This document shows, in pieces, positions 20,680 through 36,031 of a DNA stretch of 64,000 nt. The stretch covers positions 1-64,000 of the forward strand of contig PAPT01000024.1 of assembly GCA_002708995.1 (NCBI GenBank), in the 5' to 3' direction. Positions within the stretch are counted from its first letter, which is position 1. Each line of letters begins with the position of its first letter. The notes under the pieces are model-generated. The model worked only from the letters and a program-made list of their open reading frames with translations, did not search any database and was not told the origin of the DNA. A program made the position numbers and the translations under genes. This stretch comes from Geminicoccus sp. GTDB taxonomy: Bacteria; Pseudomonadota; Alphaproteobacteria; UBA7985.

Positions 20680-20800
20680 TCGACTGTCCAAGACCGCCGG
20701 TGAGCCCTTGAGGCTCTCAATCATTGCCTGCGCAGACGAGTAAGAACCATGTCGACCAGCCTCTGCGTCCCCGCACGCGTCGTGAGGGTGGTCCGCGTTT
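20680..20800 (+). promoter_or_regulatory. Candidate rplJ leader (alphaproteobacterial L10-leader type)
   Basis: Untranslated segment before rplJ with AAGACCGCCGGTGAGCCCTTGAGGCTCTCAATCATTGCCTGCGCAGACG, resembling known alpha rplJ leaders. Confidence 0.65.
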
Positions 20801-20899
20801 TTCTCCGAAACTTGTTGTTCAGTCGTTTTTAACGAACCGGCTCGCCTGCGCGCCTTTTGGTTTGCGGGTTGGCTCAACCTTGAAGAAGGAGGCGTTCCC

Positions 20900-21415
20900 T
20901 TGGATCGTTCTGAAAAGGAAGCCCTCGTCGCCGAAATCAAGTCGGCCTTCGAAGAAAGCGCTATCGTGCTGGTGTCACGCCAGTCCGGTATGACCGTGTC
21001 TGAAGCTCAGGACCTCCGCGCGCGGATGCGTGCGGCGGGTGCGAAGCATCGGGTTGTGAAAAATCGTCTCGTCAAGATCGCCATCGAAGGTGGCGCTTTT
21101 GAAGGCATTGGCGATTTGCTCACCGGCCCGACCTCGATTTCGTACTCCGACGACCCCGTGGGTCCGGCCAAGGCGCTGTCCGAATTTGCCAAAGACCTCG
21201 ACAAGATCGAAGTCCTAGGCGGTGCGATGGACGGCAAGGCCCTGAGCGCCAGCGAAGTTGATGCCCTGGCAAAACTGCCATCGCTCGACCAGCTGCGGGC
21301 GCAGATCATTGGTCTCCTGAATGCTCCCGCATCCAAGATCGTGGGCGTGGTGGACGCACCGGCTTCCAAGCTGGCGCGTGTTTTCGCGGCCTACGGCGCA
21401 AAAGAAGGCGCCTGA
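20900..21415 (+). CDS. rplJ: 50S ribosomal protein L10
   Basis: MDRSEKEALVAEIKSAFEESAIVLVSRQSGMTVSEAQDLRARMR. Confidence 0.97.
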   Translation: MDRSEKEALVAEIKSAFEESAIVLVSRQSGMTVSEAQDLRARMRAAGAKHRVVKNRLVKIAIEGGAFEGIGDLLTGPTSISYSDDPVGPAKALSEFAKDLDKIEVLGGAMDGKALSASEVDALAKLPSLDQLRAQIIGLLNAPASKIVGVVDAPASKLARVFAAYGAKEGA

Positions 21416-21484
21416 CCCGGCGGCTCTTACCCGAATTGAACCAAACTGAACTCAACAATCTCTGATTAGACTGGAAATACGAAA

Positions 21485-21874
21485 ATGGCTGATCTTGATG
21501 CTCTCGTAGAAGAACTCGGCAAGCTGACCATTCTGGAAGCCGCTGAACTCTCAAAGAAACTCGAAGAAGAGTGGGGCGTTTCCGCTGCTGCTCCTGCTGC
21601 TGGCATGATGATGATGGCCGGCGCAGCTGGCGGTGACGCTGGCGGTGCAGCTGCAGAAGAAAAGACCGAATTCGACGTCATCCTGAAGTCCGCTGGCGAC
21701 AAGAAGATCAACGTGATCAAGGAAGTCCGCGGCATCACCGGCCTGGGCCTGAAGGAAGCCAAGGACCTGGTCGAAGGCGCGCCAAAGCCTGTGAAGGAAG
21801 GTGCTCCGACGGACGAAGCCGAAGAAATCAAGAAGAAGCTGGAAGAAGCTGGCGCAGAAGTTGAACTCAAGTAA
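21485..21874 (+). CDS. rplL: 50S ribosomal protein L7/L12
   Basis: [37 protein letters not shown]...[12 protein letters not shown]. Confidence 0.98.
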   Translation: MADLDALVEELGKLTILEAAELSKKLEEEWGVSAAAPAAGMMMMAGAAGGDAGGAAAEEKTEFDVILKSAGDKKINVIKEVRGITGLGLKEAKDLVEGAPKPVKEGAPTDEAEEIKKKLEEAGAEVELK

Positions 21875-21909
21875 GACGCGCCGCTGTTTCAGTGGAATTG
21901 ACGAAAAAA

Positions 21910-21943
21910 GGGGCGTGGTTCCGGTCAGAGCCACGCCCTTTTT
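21910..21943 (+). terminator. Rho-independent terminator downstream of rplL
   Basis: GGGGCGTGG-ttccggtcagag-CCACGCCC followed by TTTTT. Confidence 0.85.
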
Positions 21944-22037
21944 CTATGCGGACGGTGGTGGACGGCCGCGGGAGAGGAAGCTGGTGCCCGAAGGCTGTGG
22001 GGTGAGCCTCCGGGTTTAAGGGGTCAGAGGCGCAGAA

Positions 22038-22421
22038 TTAGCGGTCGCGGCGGTCACCCTTCATGCCTTTGCCCTTACCCTTTTTGCCCTTACCCGGACG
22101 ACGGGCTGGCAGCTCGACGCCGGCGGCTTCGGCAGCAGCCTCGACCACTTCACGCTCGGGACGCTCGTAGCCGGCTTCTTCAGCAAGGGCGCGGACACTT
22201 TCCTTCACGGTCCGGCGGTCTTCTTCTGGCCAGTTGGAGGCTGCACACTCGGTCGCCAGCGTTGACCAGAAACCCGCTGCGTCATCGAGGCCGATGGAGG
22301 AGAAGAAGTCGGCCCGGTTGCTGAAGCCGGCACAGTCGCGCGGCTGGGCCTGGGCGACAGTGGCACCGAGGGTGATCAGGACGGTGGCGGCGGCGAGGCT
22401 GGAGAGGATCATGGTTTTCAT
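22038..22421 (-). CDS. Small secreted protein with Lys/Gly-rich C-terminal tail, unknown function
   Basis: MKTMILSSLAAATVLITLGATVAQAQ signal peptide; tail RRPGKGKKGKGKGMKGDRRDR. Confidence 0.7.
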   Translation of the reverse strand: MKTMILSSLAAATVLITLGATVAQAQPRDCAGFSNRADFFSSIGLDDAAGFWSTLATECAASNWPEEDRRTVKESVRALAEEAGYERPEREVVEAAAEAAGVELPARRPGKGKKGKGKGMKGDRRDR

Positions 22422-22456
22422 GGGTTGGTTCCTATTCGTTTCCTGTTGTTGGCGTG

Positions 22457-22532
22457 TGCGCGTTGTGCTCACACACCAATGCATATATGAGCAAAAAGCG
22501 CACGTCAACAGAAAATGTGAGCTTTTTGCGCA
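22457..22532. promoter_or_regulatory. Divergent promoter/operator region with three TGAGC-N5-GCGCA motifs
   Basis: 22457-22471 TGCGCGTTGTGCTCA (reverse orientation), 22488-22502 TGAGCAAAAAGCGCA, 22518-22532 TGAGCTTTTTGCGCA. Confidence 0.75.
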
Positions 22533-22627
22533 GAAAGTCGCTACGTCATGAGGGGGCATGGGCAAAAAGACCTAAACAAGGCCCCAATCACCGCCAGCGC
22601 GCGGACAAGACAAAGAGACGAGGACCA

Positions 22628-23533
22628 ATGACGGGAACCGATCCGAAGCACGCTTATCTGCAGGCCACGCGGCGCCTGATGCAGCAACTGGCAGCCGGTG
22701 GGCTGCGGTTGGGGCTGTCGCATGGCCAGCTTGAGGCGGGTCTGCGCGATGCCATGCTCGAGGCAGCCTACCTGCAGTCCCAACGCAGCGGGGGGCGGGT
22801 GACCGTATCGTCGCTGCACGTGGCAACCGGGATCCATCGGCGTGAGATATCCCGCTGGCTGAGCGAGCGGAACGAGGTGGCAGCCGGTGAAACCGGGGCT
22901 GGCGAAACCGGGGCTAGCGAGGCCGCGCCGGCCAAAGGAGACAGCGCGTCGGCGCTGACGCTGGGCAACGACAGCCCCTCGGCCCGGGTGGTCGCGCGCT
23001 GGACCACCAACGCAGGCTATACGGACGCGCAGGGCGAGCCACTGGCGCTGCCCATGCAGAAGCGGGCCGATGGCCCCAGCTTTGCGCAGCTGGTCGAGGA
23101 TATCGGTCCTGAAGTCCGTGCGCGCTCGGTGCTCGACGGGCTGATCGCCGCCGGGCTGGTCGAGGCGCAGGCAGGCGGTCACTTCAGCCTGTCAGCCGCT
23201 GCCTATCTGCCGGAGGCCAATTCAACGGAGAGCATCGGCTTTCTCGCGGCCAACGTCGGTGATCACCTTGCCGCCGCGATCCATAACATTTCAGCGCCGG
23301 CTGATGCGCGTTTTTTCGAGCGGGCGTTCTTCGACGATGATGTCAGCGCGGAAACGGTCCTTACCTTGCAGGAAACCTTGCGCACTGAGGGCATGGACCT
23401 GCTCCGCGGTCTGGTCACCACCAGCGACAGCGTCGAGCGCGCGCAGCGCGAGGCCGGGGATGGCGGCGGGCAGCGGGTTCGTATTGGTCTCTTTTGCTTC
23501 ACGGAGAGTGGGGATGCTGATGCGGGCACCTGA
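22628..23533 (+). CDS. DUF6502-like protein with an HTH-like segment
   Basis: HTH-like RVTVSSLHVATGIHRREISRWLSE; overall resemblance to DUF6502 recalled, not searched; ATG at 22628 preceded by GAGGA. Confidence 0.6.
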   Translation: MTGTDPKHAYLQATRRLMQQLAAGGLRLGLSHGQLEAGLRDAMLEAAYLQSQRSGGRVTVSSLHVATGIHRREISRWLSERNEVAAGETGAGETGASEAAPAKGDSASALTLGNDSPSARVVARWTTNAGYTDAQGEPLALPMQKRADGPSFAQLVEDIGPEVRARSVLDGLIAAGLVEAQAGGHFSLSAAAYLPEANSTESIGFLAANVGDHLAAAIHNISAPADARFFERAFFDDDVSAETVLTLQETLRTEGMDLLRGLVTTSDSVERAQREAGDGGGQRVRIGLFCFTESGDADAGT

Positions 23534-23648
23534 AACTGGCCTTGAACTCCGGTCCTGGACACCGGCCCTTAAGACGCCTCGAAGTCCGATTAGAAGACCC
23601 GCGCTACACATTTCTCTCTGACCCGCTAAACCATGAGAACGCCCCGGC

Positions 23649-24800
23649 ATGACCAACACCCCCGACCGCCGCCGACTGCTGACCCTTCTCGGGGGGTCTG
23701 CCCTGAGCCTGACCCTCGGCGGCTCTGTCTGGGCGCAGAGTGGCGCAGGCATTGGTGGTACTGGCATCGACAGCGGCCTTGGCGGCACGGGTATCGATGC
23801 CGGTCTGGGGGGTACCGGGATCGACGGCGGGCTTGGTGGGACCGGGATCTTCGGCCTGATCGAAGGCTTTTCGTCAATCTGGGTCAACGACGTCCGTATT
23901 GAAATCCCCGAGACCGCCGTCATCACCCTAAACGGCCGACCTGCGCGCGAAGCGGATCTGACGCTGGGCCAGACCGTAGCGGTCGAGGCCGAAGACGATG
24001 GGCAGGACGGATTTGTCGCCCGCCGGATCGACGCGGCCTTTGCGCTCGTTGGCCCCATCAGCGGCGCGGAAAGCGCGGGCGATCGCCTGCGGCTGCGCGT
24101 ACTGGGGCAGGTGATCGAGGTCTCGGCGTTGACCCTTACCAACAGCCTGCGCCTGGGCGACTGGGTGGTGGTGACCGGGCTGCGTGACCACCGCGGCACG
24201 ATTCAGGCGGCGAACGTTGCACGTACGGACAGTCGGGAAGCCGTGGTTACCGGGCCGGTCAATCGCGACGGTCGTGTGGCGGGGGTGCAGGTTGTGCGCC
24301 TCGCAGGCACGGCGGCAGACCCGAGCCTAAGCGTGGTGCCAGGAACGCGGGCGACGGTGCTGGGGCCGCTGACCGATGAACCGGAGCCGAGGCTGGTGGC
24401 GACGACGGTCGCGACCCGGCCGCTGGAGGTCTTCGATCGCCGCCGCTTCAGCACGCTGGTGCTCGGCGGACTGCCGGGCAACGAGGACGATACGCTGTAC
24501 GTCGACGGCGTGCGGTTCAGCCTGCCCGGTGCGCGCGGGCGGGCCGACCCAGGGCAGCGAGGCCTGCGTGACCGCATCCATGGGCGCTTTGGCGCTTCGG
24601 AAGCCGGCCTGCGTCCCATCGGCCCGGTGGGCATTGCTCGGGAGCCGCTGGCGCCCTTCGCCGGTCCGGGGCGCAAGGGGCCGGGGAGGGACCGCCCCCA
24701 TCGCGGTTCGGGCTCAGGGCTTGGCGCCAGCCGCCCGGAAGAGCGACTGCGCGATATGCTCCGATCGGGTGCGCGGGCCAAGCCGCTGAAAAAGCCCTGA
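23649..24800 (+). CDS. DUF5666-like exported protein with GIGGTGI-type repeats
   Basis: DRRRLLTLLGGSALSLTLGGSVWAQ signal (Tat-like RRR), repeats, then IEGFSSIWVNDVRIEI resembling the DUF5666 motif. Confidence 0.7.
   Translation: MTNTPDRRRLLTLLGGSALSLTLGGSVWAQSGAGIGGTGIDSGLGGTGIDAGLGGTGIDGGLGGTGIFGLIEGFSSIWVNDVRIEIPETAVITLNGRPAREADLTLGQTVAVEAEDDGQDGFVARRIDAAFALVGPISGAESAGDRLRLRVLGQVIEVSALTLTNSLRLGDWVVVTGLRDHRGTIQAANVARTDSREAVVTGPVNRDGRVAGVQVVRLAGTAADPSLSVVPGTRATVLGPLTDEPEPRLVATTVATRPLEVFDRRRFSTLVLGGLPGNEDDTLYVDGVRFSLPGARGRADPGQRGLRDRIHGRFGASEAGLRPIGPVGIAREPLAPFAGPGRKGPGRDRPHRGSGSGLGASRPEERLRDMLRSGARAKPLKKP
23748..23855 (+). repeat. Four 27-bp tandem repeats encoding G(I/L)GGTGI(D/F)x
   Basis: GIGGTGIDS-GLGGTGIDA-GLGGTGIDG-GLGGTGIFG. 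Confidence 0.9.
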
Positions 24801-24803
24801 GCG

Positions 24804-24860
24804 TGGTTGCGCCGACTTGTCCCCGACCGTGCGTCACGCGACGGGGCCAAGCGTCGCGCA
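24804..24860 (+). repeat. 57-bp dispersed palindromic repeat, copy R1
   Basis: Reverse complement matches 34614-34670 with 4 mismatches. Confidence 0.85.
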
Positions 24861-25133
24861 ATCTGCCGCGCAGCAGCCCTGCCATGCCCACGCCCTTCGA
24901 GGACTTGAAGAAAGGAGTCGACCGGCGTAAATCTTCGTGTCGACAGTGATGGCTGTCGGCGCGCACTCTTTACAAAAATACGGGGCCACCGGTTCCGACC
25001 CAGGCAGACCGACCTTTTCAGCCCGGTCCTAAGCGGCTTTGGTACCCTTTAACGCAGGGACAGCCCCCGACCATCCCGACTGTGAGTGCTTTTCCGCTGG
25101 CAGAAAACGACCCAACCAGGGAGCCCTAGGTTT

Positions 25134-29426
<4,293 letters not shown>

Positions 29427-29532
29427 CCGCGGCCTCTGAGCCGCCACCGGAGCCGGGGGCAGGGCCATCGCGCCATCGCCTCCGAACGCCCCGAAACAGC
29501 CCGAAGAATTCACCCCTTTATGGGAGCCTGAC

Positions 29533-33858
<4,326 letters not shown>

Positions 33859-33959
33859 GGCGAAAGGTCTGGTCCTGAGGCCTCCCCCTTCGGTTTCAGG
33901 ACCGTGGCGACGAAACCGGGACCTCTGGCCTTGAGCTGCTGAAGTCTGATAAATGAGCA

Positions 33960-33994
33960 GGGCGCGGTACCTACGGGGTGCCGCGCCCTTTGCT
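33960..33994 (+). terminator. Terminator-like hairpin downstream of rpoC
   Basis: GGGCGCGGTACC-tacgg-GGTGCCGCGCCC TTTGCTT. Confidence 0.7.
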
Positions 33995-34026
33995 TGTTGA
34001 TCTTAGCGTGAAGGAAAGCCGCGATT

Positions 34027-34491
34027 ATGTCCGTTGAAGCCGATACATCTACAAACAAGGCCGTTGCACCGCGGGTCATGCCGCGTTTTCACCTAGCATT
34101 TCCGATCCTCGATAAGGAGGAGACGCGACAGTTCTATCGCGACGTGCTGGGCTGTGGGGTCGGGCGGGAGGCTGAGGCCTGGATCGACTTTGATCTGTGG
34201 GGCCACCAGATTTCAGCACACGTTAAGCCTGATGAATGCGCGGCGGCGCGGACCAATGGCGTGGATGGTGATGCGGTCCCGGTCCGGCACTTCGGCGCGA
34301 TCCTCGAATGGGATGACTGGGAAGCGCTGAGGGACCGCCTACAGGCTGCGGGAGTGCCCTGGATCATCGAGCCAAAGATACGGTTTAAGGGTGAGCCAGG
34401 CGAGCAGGGTACGATGTTCTGCCTCGATCCATCGGGCAATGCGCTGGAGTTCAAGACTTTCAAATCGATGGAAAGCGTCTTCGCAACTTGA
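34027..34491 (+). CDS. VOC-family (glyoxalase-like) protein
   Basis: MPRFHLAFPILDKEETRQFYRDVLGCGVGREAEAWIDFDLWGHQ...FCLDPSGNALEFKTF. Confidence 0.85.
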   Translation: MSVEADTSTNKAVAPRVMPRFHLAFPILDKEETRQFYRDVLGCGVGREAEAWIDFDLWGHQISAHVKPDECAAARTNGVDGDAVPVRHFGAILEWDDWEALRDRLQAAGVPWIIEPKIRFKGEPGEQGTMFCLDPSGNALEFKTFKSMESVFAT

Positions 34492-34509
34492 GCCGGTCAG
34501 GTTTTGCGG

Positions 34510-34779
34510 GCTCGATTTGACGCCGCTTCGCGGCTTTCAAATCTCCCTCGCGTAGTCAAACGGACAGGCCGCGCTGTACGCGGCCTGGCGTCTTTTCGCA
34601 TTTTCACTGAAAATGCGCGACGCTTGGCCCCGCCGCGCGAAGCGCGGTCGGGGACAAGTCGGCGCAACCATGTTGCAAGCTAGAACTCCAACGCGCTCAA
34701 AGCCGAAGGCGTGTTGAATGCAAAGCAAAGAAATTGCGCGGGGGAGATTTGAAAGCCGCGAAGCGGCGTCAAATCGAGC
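34510..34779. mobile_element. Candidate non-autonomous (MITE/BIME-like) multi-hairpin element with 38-bp perfect terminal inverted repeats
   Basis: 34510-34547 GCTCGATTTGACGCCGCTTCGCGGCTTTCAAATCTCCC is the exact reverse complement of 34742-34779; at least four internal hairpins. Confidence 0.7.
34614..34670 (-). repeat. 57-bp dispersed palindromic repeat, copy R2 (inside the TIR element)
   Basis: TGCGCGACGCTTGGCCCCGCCGCGCGAAGCGCGGTCGGGGACAAGTCGGCGCAACCA; 53/57 identical to the reverse complement of 24804-24860. Confidence 0.85.
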
Positions 34780-34787
34780 GCGCTACA

Positions 34788-35939
34788 TCAGTCCTGAAGC
34801 AGGTACCCGCCTTTACGCTCTTCGAGAATCTCCCGACCGACGATCTTGATCACGCAGTCGCCGGGGAACACCAGCTTCTGCATCAATCGCGAGAGCACGA
34901 AGCCATCTGTCCCTGCAAGCACTGGCGTTCTCGCTTCAGCCGGGTCCAGCACCGTTGGGTCCACCACGTCAGCCACGTGCTGCCCCCGCCTGACCTGCTC
35001 GCCGATCCTTACGTGATAGACGATGATCCCCGGCGAGCTGATCCGCAGCATTTCGGTCGCCTCCAGCGGCAGGCCCTCTGCCTCCAACTTGGGCAGTGGC
35101 GTCGCTTCGGCATTCACAAAGCCCCGCGAACACAGGATGCTGAACAGGTGCTGCGCATCCTCCGCTGCGACGCTGTCTTCGACGTCGGCCCAGCCCGCGT
35201 ATTCGAAGGTCGCCGACGGGCAGGCCAGCGGGATCGGATGCTCAGGAAAGCGGGCCTGAAGCCTGGTCCACACTGTCGACAGACACTCGTCGAAGCTGCC
35301 TCCTCCGCTGTCCGCCGCCGTGAGCGCCACCATCGAGCGGCTGGCGGCGGCGATGTCCTTCCAGTCTGGCCACTGCTCTGGGATGATGAACAGATGGCGG
35401 CCGCTGTCGTCATCACAGTGCAGGTCCCAGACCATGTCGGCGTCGTAGCACAGCCCGAGGATGGCCTTGCGGTAGCGGTCGAGCACTGTCACCGGCTCGC
35501 GCGCCGCCAGCGCTTCGCCGACCACGCGGCGGATCAGCGCCACGTTGGCCAGAGCATCGGCCCCGAGCCCCGCGTCGATGGTCTCGATGACGTCCTCGGT
35601 CAGCAGCGCCCAGCCACGGTTGTGGTTCTCGCCGTTGGGCAGGTGGAACCGCCCCACGTGCTTGTCGCGGAAGAGAACCTGCGCGCCGCCCAGCGGGTTT
35701 GCCTGCGGCAGCACCACCACTTCGCCCGGGATTTGACCGGCTTCGGCCGCGGCCTGCAGCCGGGGCAGCAGGTGGTGCAGGATCAGCATGCCCGGGGTCT
35801 CATCGGCGTGCAGCGCAGCGTGCATATAGATTTTCGGCGCGCCCGCGCGGCGCTCTCCGAAGCGGAACACGCGCAGGTTAAAATCCGTCCCCTGAAAATC
35901 GCCCTCAAGTTTTATGTCTTGGATGCTGACGTGACCCAT
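34788..35939 (-). CDS. Succinylglutamate desuccinylase/aspartoacylase (M14-like) family protein
   Basis: MHAALHADETPG, WDLHCDDDSGRHLF, C-terminal biotinyl-like PGIIVYHVRIGEQVRRGQHVADV. Confidence 0.85.
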   Translation of the reverse strand: MGHVSIQDIKLEGDFQGTDFNLRVFRFGERRAGAPKIYMHAALHADETPGMLILHHLLPRLQAAAEAGQIPGEVVVLPQANPLGGAQVLFRDKHVGRFHLPNGENHNRGWALLTEDVIETIDAGLGADALANVALIRRVVGEALAAREPVTVLDRYRKAILGLCYDADMVWDLHCDDDSGRHLFIIPEQWPDWKDIAAASRSMVALTAADSGGGSFDECLSTVWTRLQARFPEHPIPLACPSATFEYAGWADVEDSVAAEDAQHLFSILCSRGFVNAEATPLPKLEAEGLPLEATEMLRISSPGIIVYHVRIGEQVRRGQHVADVVDPTVLDPAEARTPVLAGTDGFVLSRLMQKLVFPGDCVIKIVGREILEERKGGYLLQD

Positions 35940-36031
35940 GCTTCGGTTTTCCCCAGATGTCGTGGACCCGCCCCGTCCCGCGGCGCGTAATCTCATTGGC
36001 GCGGGTGGCGGTGATGTTCTACATTCGTCCA

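Noticed and set aside
34537-34728. 63-aa minus-strand ORF MLCIQHAFGF...FDYAREI
   Set aside because: Lies inside the multi-hairpin repeat element; best explained as repeat sequence rather than a gene, though the PTCPRPxxxRRGQASR reading is noted in a finding
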